Notes: generated by a model not told the origin, from the letters alone. 64,000 nucleotides of DNA from Actinopolymorpha sp. NPDC004070 (GCF_040610475.1 NZ_JBEXMJ010000023.1:1-64000), one strand, 5' to 3'. Counted from the stretch's first letter, positions 15,504-24,068 are shown. Numbers and translations: made by a program.

Positions 15504-16418
15504 TCAGGCGTCGTCGAGCCAGGCCAGGAGTTCCTTGAGGAAGGCGTCCGGCGCCTCCTCGTGCGGGAAGTGACCCACGCCGTCCAGCAGCCGCCAGCGG
15601 TGGGTGCCGGCGACGTACTCCGCGGACCCCTCGGCGGTGGCGGGCAGGACCGACGGGTCGAGCATCCCGTGCACCTGCAGCACCCGCTGGGTGACGGGCT
15701 GCTTCATCCGGGCGACGAACCTGCGGCCGTCGGAGCGGAATGCCGCCCGCACCAGCCAGCGGTAGTACTCCAGCGCGCAGTGCGGCGCGGGCCACAGCTG
15801 CATCGCCGTGCGGTAACGCCTGGACGCCTCCGGATCCGGGAACGCCGAGCCGGGGGCGGACCACCGGCGCAGCAGGCGTTCGACGAGCGCGCCGTCGTCG
15901 GCGACCAGTTGGCGTTCGGGCAGCAGCGGAGTCTGGAACGACACCACGTGCCCGGCGGACCGGAGCTGGCTGGCGCCCCGGAACGCCTCCCGGCGCAGCC
16001 GCAGCGGGTGCGGGGCGCTGACCACCGCCAGCCGCTGGACCTGGCGGGGATGCAGGGTGGCGGTGGCCCAGGCGACGTAGCCGCCCCAGCCGTGCCCGAC
16101 CAGGACGGCTTCGGAGTGGCCGAGCGAGCGCACCAGGCCGGCCACGTCACCGGCCAGGGTCACCGGGTCGTAGCCGCGCGGTGTCTTGTCGCTGCCGCCG
16201 TACCCACGCAGGTCCATCGCAGCAGCGCGGTATCCCAGGTCGGCCAGGGCGGGGAGCTGGTGCCGCCACGCCCACCAGAACTCAGGGAAACCGTGCAGGA
16301 AGAGGACGAGCGGCCCGGTGCCGCACTCGGCCAGGTGGAACCGCGCGCCGTTGGCCGCCACCCAGCGGTGGGTCCACGGCCCGTCGATCTCGACGGCTCC
16401 CCCTGCGTGGGCGCTCAT
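15504..16418 (-). CDS. EphE-like alpha/beta hydrolase lacking the nucleophile
   Basis: This 304-residue protein has the epoxide-hydrolase layout. The HGFPE oxyanion motif is at 42-46, the nucleophile elbow VGHGWGG at 107-113, and GVGHFPHEE carries the catalytic histidine near the C-terminus. At the nucleophile position, where epoxide hydrolases have Asp and other hydrolases Ser, it has Gly110. M. tuberculosis EphE (Rv3670), at the same place in the genome, also has a small residue there as I remember it. A true epoxide hydrolase activity is therefore doubtful. It could be a binding protein or use another residue. It is convergent with marP. Confidence 0.85.
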   Translation of the reverse strand: MSAHAGGAVEIDGPWTHRWVAANGARFHLAECGTGPLVLFLHGFPEFWWAWRHQLPALADLGYRAAAMDLRGYGGSDKTPRGYDPVTLAGDVAGLVRSLGHSEAVLVGHGWGGYVAWATATLHPRQVQRLAVVSAPHPLRLRREAFRGASQLRSAGHVVSFQTPLLPERQLVADDGALVERLLRRWSAPGSAFPDPEASRRYRTAMQLWPAPHCALEYYRWLVRAAFRSDGRRFVARMKQPVTQRVLQVHGMLDPSVLPATAEGSAEYVAGTHRWRLLDGVGHFPHEEAPDAFLKELLAWLDDA

Positions 16419-16494
16419 GCCCCCACTGTCCCATAGCGGACAGCGGACCGACGCGGAGGTGACCGGTCGGCGCCCTCAGGGCGTGTTGCCCCCG

Positions 16495-16559
16495 CCTCGA
16501 CCTACCGCGTCGACCTACCGCGTCGACCTACCGGATCGGCCTACCAGATGGGCCTACCG
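16495..16559. repeat. Five tandem 13-bp units with TAG in every frame
   Basis: Units of the form CGTCGACCTACCG run head to tail at 16495, 16508, 16521, 16534 and 16547, the last two diverged. Read on the minus strand each carries TAG. Because 13 is not a multiple of 3, successive units place TAG in all three frames. The first unit met by ribosomes supplies the stop codon of the gene ending at 16554. Confidence 0.9.
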
Positions 16560-17033
16560 GGTCGACGAGCCGAGCTGGGGCCGCCCGGCGGAGTTCTGGT
16601 CGTGGTGGCCGACCTGCTGCAACATCGTCTTGGTCTCGTCGATGGACCGCTTGGTGCGCTCGGGAGGCCCGGCCTTCTTCATGTTGCGCTTGCCGATCAG
16701 CGCGAGGATGCCGGCGATGATCAGGTAGACGACCCCGACCACGACGAACGCGATCGCGGGGTGCAGGCCGGCGGCCACCAGGCCGTATCCCGCCGCGATG
16801 GACAGCATCAGGAACGCGACGTAACCGAAGAACGCCGCGCCGCCGAACATGCCCGCGCCCTTGCCGGCCGCCGTGGCGCTCTCCTTCAGCTCCACCTTGG
16901 CGAGCTCGATCTCGCCACGAAGCAGCGTGGACAGGTCGCGGCTGGCGTCGGCGACCAGCTGGCCGAGCGACCGCTCGTCGGACGCCGAGGCGCTGGACTG
17001 CGATCCGGGCATAGTGTCGTGGTGCGTGGCCAT
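16554..17033 (-). CDS. Holin-superfamily-III (DUF1469) membrane protein
   Basis: This 159-residue protein has an amphipathic N-terminal helix (RSLGQLVADASRDLSTLLRGEIELAKVELKE) and two membrane helices (FFGYVAFLMLSIAAGYGLVAAG and AIAFVVVGVVYLIIAGILALIG). That is the DUF1469/Act_holin layout of chromosomal actinobacterial proteins, equivalent to Rv3669. Despite the family name there is no phage context. The polar tail contains KRSIDETKTMLQQ. AAGGAG lies 6 nt before the ATG. The stop codon falls in a 13-bp tandem repeat. It may be co-transcribed behind nhaA, 59 bp away. Confidence 0.85.
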   Translation of the reverse strand: MATHHDTMPGSQSSASASDERSLGQLVADASRDLSTLLRGEIELAKVELKESATAAGKGAGMFGGAAFFGYVAFLMLSIAAGYGLVAAGLHPAIAFVVVGVVYLIIAGILALIGKRNMKKAGPPERTKRSIDETKTMLQQVGHHDQNSAGRPQLGSSTR

Positions 17034-17092
17034 GCGCGCTCCTTGCCTTGTGACGGCTCCTGGCGACGTTTCTCTACCAGGTCGCGACAAGA

Positions 17093-18316
17093 CTATGACG
17101 ATGTCACCTGACGTGCTCGTCGCCGCAGCCGAAGAAGTAGCACCGCGATCGCCGCGGCGACCAGCGACGCGGTGAGCACGGCTGCCTTCACCCGGGCCGT
17201 CCCCGCCGGGTCGGAGCTGAACGCGAGGTCGGCGACCAGCAGCGAGACGGTGAACCCGATCCCGGACAGCGCCGCCACGGCGAGCATGTCCCGCCACTCC
17301 AGGTCGGGGTTGAGGTCGGCCCGGGTGAAGGTCGCCGTCAGCCATGCCCCGCCGAAGACACCGACCGCCTTCCCGACGACCAGGCCGACCATGACGCCGA
17401 CCGCGGCGGGGTCGCGGACCATGGCGCCGAGCGCCGCCGCGCTGACCGGGACGCCGGCCGCGAACAACGCGAACGCCGGTACGGCCAGGCCGGCCGAGAG
17501 GGGCCGGATCCGGTGTTCGAGGCGTTCGGCGGGGGAGTGCTCCTCGTCCGGGTCGGGCCGCACCCTGGTCAGCAGGCCGAGCGCGACGCCGGCCACTGTC
17601 GCGTGCACTCCGCTCTCGTGCACGAACCACCAGGCCGCGAGCGCCAGCGGGACGTAGATCCACGGCGTACGGACCCGGCGGTGCTGGAGGTAGGCGTACA
17701 CACCGACCAACACCACCGCGACCGCGAGCGCGACCAGGTCGAGGTGGTCGGTGAAGAACACCGCGATCACCGTGATCGCGCCCAGGTCGTCCACCACCGC
17801 GAGGGTGAGCAGGAACGCGCGCAGCGCCGGCGGCAGGGCCGAGCCGGCGACGGCGAGGACGGCCAGCGCGAACGCGATGTCGGTGGCGGTCGGCACCGCC
17901 CACCCGCCGAGGGCGGACCGGTCGCCGGAGCCCGAAACCACCGCGACGTACAGCAGCGCGGGCACCACCATCCCGGCCAGCGCGGCCACGACAGGAACCA
18001 GGGCGAGGGACAGCTTGCGCAGGGAGCCGGTGACGAGTTCGCGCTTGAGTTCCAGGCCGGCGACGTAGAAGAAGATCGCCAGCAGTCCGTCGGCGGCCCA
18101 CTGCTCCACCGACAGCGGGCCGATCGCGAACTCACGTACGTGCTCGTAACCGTCGTGCCACGGGGAGTTGGCCCAGACCAGCGCGATCACGGCGGCGGCC
18201 AGCAGGAGGGCTCCGCCTACGGTCTCCTGGCGCAGGACGTCGCCGAGGAAGGAGCGTTCGGCCCCGGTCTGGTCGGGAAGGACGAGCCGGCGGAGGCGTT
18301 CGGTGGGGCGCGCCAT
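17093..18316 (-). CDS. nhaA: Na+/H+ antiporter NhaA
   Basis: This 407-residue protein shows the NhaA landmarks: LLAIFFYVAGLELKREL, VPTATDIAFALAVL with the ion-binding aspartate, VVDDLGAITVIAVFF with the second aspartate pair, and GIGFTVSLLVADLAF near the end. It exchanges internal Na+ for external H+ and controls pH and sodium. The ATG at 18316 is chosen for the GGAGA ribosome-binding site and the normal family length. A longer in-frame reading to 18415 has no such support. Confidence 0.93.
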   Translation of the reverse strand: MARPTERLRRLVLPDQTGAERSFLGDVLRQETVGGALLLAAAVIALVWANSPWHDGYEHVREFAIGPLSVEQWAADGLLAIFFYVAGLELKRELVTGSLRKLSLALVPVVAALAGMVVPALLYVAVVSGSGDRSALGGWAVPTATDIAFALAVLAVAGSALPPALRAFLLTLAVVDDLGAITVIAVFFTDHLDLVALAVAVVLVGVYAYLQHRRVRTPWIYVPLALAAWWFVHESGVHATVAGVALGLLTRVRPDPDEEHSPAERLEHRIRPLSAGLAVPAFALFAAGVPVSAAALGAMVRDPAAVGVMVGLVVGKAVGVFGGAWLTATFTRADLNPDLEWRDMLAVAALSGIGFTVSLLVADLAFSSDPAGTARVKAAVLTASLVAAAIAVLLLRLRRRARQVTSS

Positions 18317-18433
18317 GGTGGATCTCCGTGTGTCGGCTGCGTCGGCGGACGACCCGCACGAGGGCAGGCTCCGCTGAGGACTGCCGACCAGACTTCCCGG
18401 CGCACCTGGTCCCACCCTACGGGACGGTTCGGA

Positions 18434-19306
18434 TCACCCCGGGGCGCCGGTCCGCCGCTGGCGGCCGGCCTCGTAGAGGACGACGGTGCCCGCGACCGCG
18501 GCGTTCAGCGAGCTGGCCGCGCCGCCGGCGGGGATCCGGGCCACGATGTCGCAGGCCTCGCGCCAGGCCGCGCTCATGCCGCGGGTCTCGTTGCCGACGA
18601 CCAGCAGGGTGGGGCCGGTGAGATCGACCCGGTCGACGTCCTCGGTGCCGGCCTCGTCGGTCCCGACCACCTGCATGGGTACGCCGCCCGCGCGCAGGTC
18701 CGCGACCCAGCCGAGTACCTCACGGGGCGCGGCGACCCGCACCGTCGGCAGCGCGAACAGCGAGCCCGTACTCGCCCGCACCGCCTTGGGGTCGTAGACG
18801 TCCGCGGCGTGGCCGGTGACCAGCACACCCCGGGCGCCGAACGCGTCGGCGGAACGGACCATCGTCCCGATGTTGCCGGGGTTGGCCGGCCGGTCGAAGA
18901 CCACCACCAGGCCGTCGGTGCCCACGTCGATACGGTCCGGCCGGTCGGCGGGAATCCGTGCCACGGCAAGGAGTTCGGGCAGGTCGTCGGCCTTCTCGCC
19001 GAGTTCGCGCAGGAGTTCGGGGGCCACCGCGACGTGCTCCACGTCCGGCTGCTCGGCGCGAACCCGTTCGGTGGTCCGCCGGGCCCACTCCGACGTCGCC
19101 TCGGAGGCGTCGGACGCCCTGCTCGCCGGGCTCAGCAGCGCGCGCAGCGGCCACCCGTGCTCGACCGCCAGCGTGATCGGGCGGACACCGTGGACGAGGA
19201 ACTCGCCCAGCTGGTTGCGCTTGGTCCGGTTGTCCAGCAGGGCCTGCCACTGCTGGAATCTCGCGTTGCGGGCGCCGACGTGCAGGCGGCGGGGAGTATT
19301 CGACAC
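18434..19306 (-). CDS. TrmH/SpoU-family RNA 2'-O-methyltransferase
   Basis: This protein of about 290 residues has a substrate-binding N-terminal domain (RNARFQQWQALLDNRTKR) and the three SpoU motifs: NPGNIGTMVRSADAFG, LLVVGNETRGMS and IARIPAGGAASSLNAAVAGTVVLYEA. The knot-type fold binds S-adenosylmethionine and methylates ribose of rRNA or tRNA; the target base is not predictable. The GTG at 19306 is chosen since conserved sequence begins soon after. An ATG at 19381 would add 25 residues of low-complexity sequence. Confidence 0.88.
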   Translation of the reverse strand: MSNTPRRLHVGARNARFQQWQALLDNRTKRNQLGEFLVHGVRPITLAVEHGWPLRALLSPASRASDASEATSEWARRTTERVRAEQPDVEHVAVAPELLRELGEKADDLPELLAVARIPADRPDRIDVGTDGLVVVFDRPANPGNIGTMVRSADAFGARGVLVTGHAADVYDPKAVRASTGSLFALPTVRVAAPREVLGWVADLRAGGVPMQVVGTDEAGTEDVDRVDLTGPTLLVVGNETRGMSAAWREACDIVARIPAGGAASSLNAAVAGTVVLYEAGRQRRTGAPG

Positions 19307-19594
19307 GGATCCCGATGCTGGCACAGGTCCGCCCCACGAGGATGCGGCGCCTGGGGTCCGCAGGGCAGCCCCCGAGCCCATCGTTGCGTCCCGGTATGAC
19401 CTTCGGACGCCTCACGTCCGGCCTGGTTGGTGTCGGTGACGGCAGTTAGGATTTGCTCACATCGCCGCGAGGCGTTCGGTGTTCGCGAGCGGCCCACAAC
19501 AGTTGCCGAAACGACGTCGCTGACTGCGGCGCCGCCGGTGCCGTGTGCCCTCACCGCCCAGACCTTTCCCGCCGGACTCGAAGGACGAGTGCCC

Positions 19595-20728
19595 ATGCCA
19601 GATCCCAACGCCACCTCGTTCCGCGTCGTCCGCCGGGGCTACGAGCCGGCGCAGGTGGACCAGACGGTCCGCAAGCTCAACGACGCCCTGGACGCCGTTC
19701 GCCGGGAGAAGTCCTACCTCGCCGGCCGGGTGCAGGACCTGGAGGCGAAGGCCGCGCAGGCCCGGAAGCGACGGAGCGAGTCGACCTACTCCGACCTCGG
19801 CGAGCGCATCGGCCGGATCCTCGCACTGGCCGAGGAGGAGGCCGCCGAGCAGCGCGCCGCGGCGGCCACCCACGCCCACGAGCTGCGCCAGGAGGCCGAG
19901 CAGGCCACCGGTGAGCTGCGCAAGGAGGCCGACCGGTACGCCAACCAGCGGCGGGCCGAAGCCGACCGCGGCGCCGCGGAGCTGCTGAGCGAGGCGAAGA
20001 ACCAGGCCACGGAGATCGTCGAGGCCGCCGAGCGGGACGCGGCCGCCCTCCGGGCCGAGGCCGAGGCGATGCTGGAGGACCAGCGGGCCAAGTCCGCCCA
20101 GGCCGCCGTCGACCTCGAGCGCGCGCTCGCCCAGCGCCGCGAGCACGCCGACCGGGACATCGCCGAGCGCCGCTCCGCCGCCGAGCAGCACCTCGCTGCC
20201 GTCCTCGAGCGGGCCGAGCAGACCCACACCGAAGCCGACCGTCACCAGGCCGAGGCCGCCGCGCAGGCGGAGCGTTCGATCGAGGAGGCGCAGCGCAAGG
20301 CACAGACGATCGTGGCCGAGGCGAAGGCGCGCTCGGAGCGGATCCGCACCGACGCCGACCGCGAGCTGAAGTCCATCACCCAGCGCCGGGACAGCATCCT
20401 CGCCCAGATGGCCAACCTCCGGCAGATGCTCGCCACCCTGTCCGGGGGTGACGAGGGGAGCTTCGCGCTGGCCACGGTCGGTATTCCTGCCCCCTCGGCC
20501 CCGCGCTCCGGTCAGGAGGCGGCTCCTGGGCGAGGGGAGGACCCCGACCGGCAAGTGGACGCCTCGCCCGCGACCGAGACCCCGCCTGAGCAGGGTGGCA
20601 AGGGTGCCGACGGGGACCAGGGCGTCGACGGCGGCCAGGGTGTCGACGACAAGACCCAGCAGTTGGCGCCCGTACGCCCCGACGACCCGACGCTGCAACA
20701 GCCTCGGGTGCACCAGCGGCGCAAGTGA
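19595..20728 (+). CDS. DivIVA-like long coiled-coil protein
   Basis: This 377-residue protein begins with a DivIVA-type segment, SFRVVRRGYEPAQVDQTVRKLNDALDAVRREKSYL. A coiled coil of about 250 residues very rich in Ala, Glu and Arg follows (repeats like RQEAEQATGELRKEADRYA), then a disordered Gly/Asp/Pro tail. DivIVA-domain proteins scaffold poles, septa or cytoskeletal structures, and this one resembles the Streptomyces Scy/FilP-like filament formers in composition. AAGGA lies 9 nt before the ATG; a GTG two codons earlier is possible. The partner cannot be named. Confidence 0.8.
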   Translation: MPDPNATSFRVVRRGYEPAQVDQTVRKLNDALDAVRREKSYLAGRVQDLEAKAAQARKRRSESTYSDLGERIGRILALAEEEAAEQRAAAATHAHELRQEAEQATGELRKEADRYANQRRAEADRGAAELLSEAKNQATEIVEAAERDAAALRAEAEAMLEDQRAKSAQAAVDLERALAQRREHADRDIAERRSAAEQHLAAVLERAEQTHTEADRHQAEAAAQAERSIEEAQRKAQTIVAEAKARSERIRTDADRELKSITQRRDSILAQMANLRQMLATLSGGDEGSFALATVGIPAPSAPRSGQEAAPGRGEDPDRQVDASPATETPPEQGGKGADGDQGVDGGQGVDDKTQQLAPVRPDDPTLQQPRVHQRRK

Positions 20729-20756
20729 CCCAGCCGAAATCAGTTGCGGTGCCCGG

Positions 20757-20762
20757 TAGTGT
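20757..20762 (+). promoter_or_regulatory. -10 element TAGTGT for a leaderless MOSC gene
   Basis: TAGTGT is followed by 7 nt and the ATG at 20770. This supports that start over the upstream in-frame one. Confidence 0.45.
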
Positions 20763-20769
20763 CGCCGCG

Positions 20770-21438
20770 ATGGCACACGTTCTCTCGGTCAACGTCGGGG
20801 CGCCCGTTCCCAACCCGCACAAGGACACCGACACCACCGGTATCCACAAGCTGCCGGTCACCGAGCCGGTCGACGTGCGAGCACCCGGGCCCAAGCACGG
20901 CGGGCAGGGCAGCGGCCTGGTGGGCGACTTCATCGGCGACCGCCAGAATCACGGCGGCGACGACCAGGCGGTGTACGCCTACGCCCGGGAGGATCTCGAC
21001 CACTGGCAGCAGGTGCTCGGACGGGAGCTGCGTCCCGGCTCCTTCGGGGAGAACCTCACCACGGTCGGCCTCGACGTCAACGGCGCCCGGATCGGCGAAC
21101 GCTGGCGGATCGGCTCGACGGTTCTCGAGGTGTCGGTGCCGCGGATCCCGTGCTCGACGTTCGCCGGCTGGCTCGCCGAACGCGGCTGGATCAAGAGGTT
21201 CACTCAAGCCGCGCTGCCCGGAGCCTACCTGCGGGTGGTCACGCCCGGCCAGGTGCGGACCGGTGACGAGGTGGTCGTCGACGACCGGCCCGAGCACGAC
21301 GTGACGATCGCGCTGACGTTCCGAGCCCTCACCCTGGAGCCGGAGCTGCTGCCGCGGCTGCTGGCCGCGGACGCGTTGCCCGCCGAGGTGCACGCCCGGG
21401 TCCGCCGCCGCCAGGGCTTCCGGCTCGACGACGACTGA
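20770..21438 (+). CDS. MOSC domain protein (YiiM-like)
   Basis: This 222-residue protein has the MOSC beta-barrel features. GLVGDFIGDRQNHGGDDQAVYAYAREDLDHW comes first, then GSFGENLTT and a conserved cysteine in RIPCSTFAGW. YiiM-like members transfer sulfur or reduce N-hydroxylated bases with a molybdenum cofactor; binding of the cofactor is inferred only. The C-terminal helical tail (LEPELLPRLLAADALPAEVHARVRRR) matches the YiiM three-alpha domain. A second, different MOSC gene lies at 50.1 kb. Confidence 0.88.
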   Translation: MAHVLSVNVGAPVPNPHKDTDTTGIHKLPVTEPVDVRAPGPKHGGQGSGLVGDFIGDRQNHGGDDQAVYAYAREDLDHWQQVLGRELRPGSFGENLTTVGLDVNGARIGERWRIGSTVLEVSVPRIPCSTFAGWLAERGWIKRFTQAALPGAYLRVVTPGQVRTGDEVVVDDRPEHDVTIALTFRALTLEPELLPRLLAADALPAEVHARVRRRQGFRLDDD

Positions 21439-21460
21439 CGGTGAACCTCCTAGAGGGGTG

Positions 21461-22522
21461 TCAGCCGGGCAGCAGGGCGAGGAGTTCGCGCATCTCGTCG
21501 TACGACTCGGCGACGCCGACGTGGTTGCCCAGACGGTGGCGTTCCAGCCGGGCGGCGCCGAGGTGCGAGGCCCGGTAGATCAGCCGGCGCAGCCTCGCCT
21601 CGTCGGCGTTCGTCAACGGTCCGTACGCCTCCCAGAACGCGTCCCGCTCGGTGCCCGGCCGCCGGCCCGCGAGCAGGATCGACCAGTCCGCTTCGGGGTC
21701 GCCCCAGGAGCACCGGTCGCAGTCGAACACCCCGCAGACAGTCGGCTCCGGGGCGTCGGGAGTGAGCATCACGTTGACCGTCCACAGGTCGCCGTGCAGC
21801 AGCCGGGGCTCGCTGATCCGGTCCAGCACGGTGCGGTGGGCGACGGCAACCCGGGCCAGCCGGCGTACGTCGGTGGCGTCCAGGCCGAGGTCGTCCAGGT
21901 CGGCGGCGAGATCGTCCAGGTGAGCGGCCACCGCCTCGCTCCAGGTGTCGAACGCCGGGCCGGAGACCGGGCCGAAGCGTTCTCCGCGTACGTCGTGGAC
22001 GACCCGGGTGATCGCGCCCAGGTTCCGGTAGAACGCCGCGCAGGACGCCCGCGGGTAGGCGCCCAGTCCCTCGGGCGCCGGTACGCCGTGCAGCAGTGAC
22101 TGGAACACGTAGTCCCGGCCCACGACCTGCTGGCTGAAGTCGGTCGCGAGCAGCCTCGGCATGAGCGCGGCGATCGGGGCGAGGTGGGGGATGCTCGCGA
22201 CCTCGTTGCGCAGGAATGCGTGATCGGTGCGGAACTGCCGGGCGGGCTCCGGCGCGACCCGCAGAATGACCGAGCGATCCCTGCGCGGGTTCGCGCCGGA
22301 GGGCTCGCCGGGGCTCTCGTCTGGGTCCTCGCCGGTGTTCACGTCGGTGAGGTCGACGCGGTAGGTGTTGTTGTACGTGCCGTTACCGAGTTCGACCGCC
22401 GCGCGGACCTGCACGTGGGTGCCGAAGGCGCGGCGGGTCATGGCCACCACCTGCTCGGCGGTGATCGACTGCTGGAAAGCTTCCGACGGGCGTTCGATCG
22501 GCTGGAAGTCCACGAGTAACAA
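21461..22522 (-). CDS. Aminoglycoside phosphotransferase-family kinase
   Basis: This 353-residue small-molecule kinase has a nucleotide-binding N-lobe (GNGTYNNTYRVDL). The catalytic loop is LHGDLWTVNVML, and the metal-binding loop reads GVFDCDRCSWGDPEADWSI in place of IDWE/DFD. The fold is that of APH and choline/fructosamine kinases. Resistance is not implied, because most chromosomal members have unknown metabolic substrates. TTG at 22520-22522 is chosen for AGGAG 4 nt upstream; GTG three codons later is an alternative. It converges on the MOSC gene. Confidence 0.85.
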   Translation of the reverse strand: MLLVDFQPIERPSEAFQQSITAEQVVAMTRRAFGTHVQVRAAVELGNGTYNNTYRVDLTDVNTGEDPDESPGEPSGANPRRDRSVILRVAPEPARQFRTDHAFLRNEVASIPHLAPIAALMPRLLATDFSQQVVGRDYVFQSLLHGVPAPEGLGAYPRASCAAFYRNLGAITRVVHDVRGERFGPVSGPAFDTWSEAVAAHLDDLAADLDDLGLDATDVRRLARVAVAHRTVLDRISEPRLLHGDLWTVNVMLTPDAPEPTVCGVFDCDRCSWGDPEADWSILLAGRRPGTERDAFWEAYGPLTNADEARLRRLIYRASHLGAARLERHRLGNHVGVAESYDEMRELLALLPG

Positions 22523-22574
22523 GGATCTCCTGGTGACCAGAGTCTGCGCATCGGGCGCTGTCGGTGGCCGGGGT

Positions 22575-22580
22575 TAACGT
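22575..22580 (+). promoter_or_regulatory. -10 element TAACGT for a leaderless gene
   Basis: TAACGT is followed by 6 nt and the ATG at 22587, with no ribosome-binding site. Confidence 0.4.
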
Positions 22581-22586
22581 ACGCCG

Positions 22587-22952
22587 ATGGCAGAGGGAAC
22601 GCTCATCGCCGAGAGCCTGCGCACCGACTGCGAACTCGACGAACTCGAGTTCGCCGTGCACCGGATCGTCCGTACGCGCGCCGGCGACCCGTCGGCGGGA
22701 CAGCCGGCGGTGTGGACGTTGCTGTCGTTCTCGGTGCCCGACGGGCGGGCGCCGACGCTGGCGGAGCAGTTTGCCGGTGTGCTGGAGTTCGGCAGCTGGT
22801 ACGTCGACTTCCGTACGTGCGACGAGACGTTCGTCGTCTACGCCGGCCGGGTCTTCCGGCATCCCCGCGGCGACCAGGCAGGCGAGGCGGCGGCCAAGGC
22901 GCACGGGCGTTCGGTCGGGGTGCCCGAGGCGCAGCTGGACTGGCCCGCCTGA
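22587..22952 (+). CDS. Conserved hypothetical protein, 121 residues
   Basis: I do not recognise the family. The protein is acidic and soluble, with no membrane segment or signal peptide. It has alternating strands and helices (WTLLSFSVPDGRAPTLAEQFAGVL, SWYVDFRTCDETFVVYAGRVFRHPRGD) and looks like a small alpha/beta domain. Codon use is normal for the genome, and a leaderless promoter precedes it, so it is probably expressed. It converges on the oxidoreductase gene. Confidence 0.65.
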   Translation: MAEGTLIAESLRTDCELDELEFAVHRIVRTRAGDPSAGQPAVWTLLSFSVPDGRAPTLAEQFAGVLEFGSWYVDFRTCDETFVVYAGRVFRHPRGDQAGEAAAKAHGRSVGVPEAQLDWPA

Positions 22953-22968
22953 GCGGCCGGTGCGCGCG

Positions 22969-23874
22969 TCAGGTGACGTCGAGCACGGCCTTGCCGGCCA
23001 CCTGCCGGCCGAACAACGCCTCGACCGCTTCGGCCGTGTGCTCCCAGGTGCCGCGCCAGCCGACCTGGATGTCGAGACGGCCACGTGCGGCGAGGTTGAC
23101 GAGATAGCCGAGGTCGCGCGCAAGGTTGCCGCCCATGGTGAACGCCTCCAGCCGGCGGTGCGTACCGACCGTCGCGTACGGCGGGAACACCGCCGGCTCA
23201 CCGGAGGTGGCGCCGATCGACTGCAGTGAGCCGCCCTCGCCCAGCAGGCCGAACGCCTTCACCAGGTGCGGGCCGCCGACGTTGTCCACCACCCCGTGCA
23301 GGGGACCGGCCACCGTGTCCAGGCCGACGACCACTTCGTCGGCGCCGAGCTCGGCCAGGCCGGCGCCGCGTTCGGGGCGGCCGACGCTGGCGATCACGTG
23401 AGCGCCGGCCAGCGCCGCGATCTGTACCGCGAACCTGCCCACACCACCCGACGCCCCGGTCACCAGAATCCGCTCGCCGCCGACGAACCCGAACCTGCGG
23501 ATCGCCCGGAGCGCCGTCACACCGGCCACCGGGAGCGCACTCGTCGTGCCCAGCTCGACCTCGTCGGGTACGACGGCGAGCTCGGTGGTGTCCACCGCGC
23601 GGAGCCCCGCCCAGGCGCCGGCCGGCCCGAACGTCACCACCCTGGAACCCTCCGCCGGGCCGGTCCCGTCGGCGGCCGCGGCCACCACGACACCGGCGGC
23701 GTCCCAGCCCGGCACCGTGCCCTCGGGCTGGTTGGGCAGACCTGCCAGCTCGCCGTAGTTGAGGGAGAACGCGCGTACCTCGACCAGCGCCTGGTTGGCG
23801 GCCGGTCGCGGGTCGGGTGCCTCCGCGAGTCGCAGATGTGCGGGAGCGGAGTGATCGACGACGAGTGCGCGCAT
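22969..23874 (-). CDS. Quinone-oxidoreductase-type zinc-less dehydrogenase
   Basis: This 301-residue medium-chain dehydrogenase/reductase has a GroES-like domain (LVEVRAFSLNYGELAG, VPGWDAAGVVV). The Rossmann part includes ILVTGASGGVGRFAVQIAALAGAHVIASVGRP and VVDNVGGPHLVKAF. The zinc-ligand cysteines of alcohol dehydrogenases are missing, so it is probably an NADPH:quinone reductase or enoyl reductase type. The ATG at 23874 is preceded by AGGAGAGGA, 6 nt away. Two direct GTGGGCGTAC repeats lie about 70-95 bp upstream. Confidence 0.88.
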   Translation of the reverse strand: MRALVVDHSAPAHLRLAEAPDPRPAANQALVEVRAFSLNYGELAGLPNQPEGTVPGWDAAGVVVAAAADGTGPAEGSRVVTFGPAGAWAGLRAVDTTELAVVPDEVELGTTSALPVAGVTALRAIRRFGFVGGERILVTGASGGVGRFAVQIAALAGAHVIASVGRPERGAGLAELGADEVVVGLDTVAGPLHGVVDNVGGPHLVKAFGLLGEGGSLQSIGATSGEPAVFPPYATVGTHRRLEAFTMGGNLARDLGYLVNLAARGRLDIQVGWRGTWEHTAEAVEALFGRQVAGKAVLDVT

Positions 23875-23941
23875 GGATGGTCCTCTCCTGAGTTTGCCGG
23901 CCGATGCGGCCGACGCGGCGGGGCTGGATGGCCTCGGCCAC

Positions 23942-23967
23942 GTGGGCGTACCGCCAAGTGGGCGTAC
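23942..23967. repeat. Two direct GTGGGCGTAC repeats upstream of the oxidoreductase
   Basis: The 10-bp sequence occurs at 23942-23951 and 23958-23967, a 16-bp period. It lies in the probable promoter region of the oxidoreductase and could be a regulator site, but no regulator gene is adjacent. Confidence 0.4.
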
Positions 23968-24035
23968 TGCTCTCCTTCCCCCAGCAACACCCGGCGCGGA
24001 TGTAATCCCCCGAAGGCGGAACGGCAGAACGACGC

Positions 24036-24068
24036 GGGCCCGGGGTTCTGGTGCAGAACCCCGGGCCC
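24036..24068 (-). terminator. Terminator of the acetyl-CoA synthetase gene
   Basis: A perfect 15-bp inverted repeat (24036-24050 with 24054-24068, arms GGGCCCGGGGTTCTG) has a 3-nt loop. It lies 45 bp after the acs stop codon. Confidence 0.8.

Noticed and set aside
16495..16559. CRISPR array
   Set aside because: Units are 13 bp without spacers and there are no cas genes; this is a simple tandem repeat.
16554..17033. Phage holin from a prophage
   Set aside because: The family name is misleading; the gene sits in a conserved chromosomal block between ephE and nhaA with no phage genes around.
21461..22522. Aminoglycoside resistance gene
   Set aside because: The APH fold is shared by many metabolic kinases; nothing in sequence or context points to resistance.
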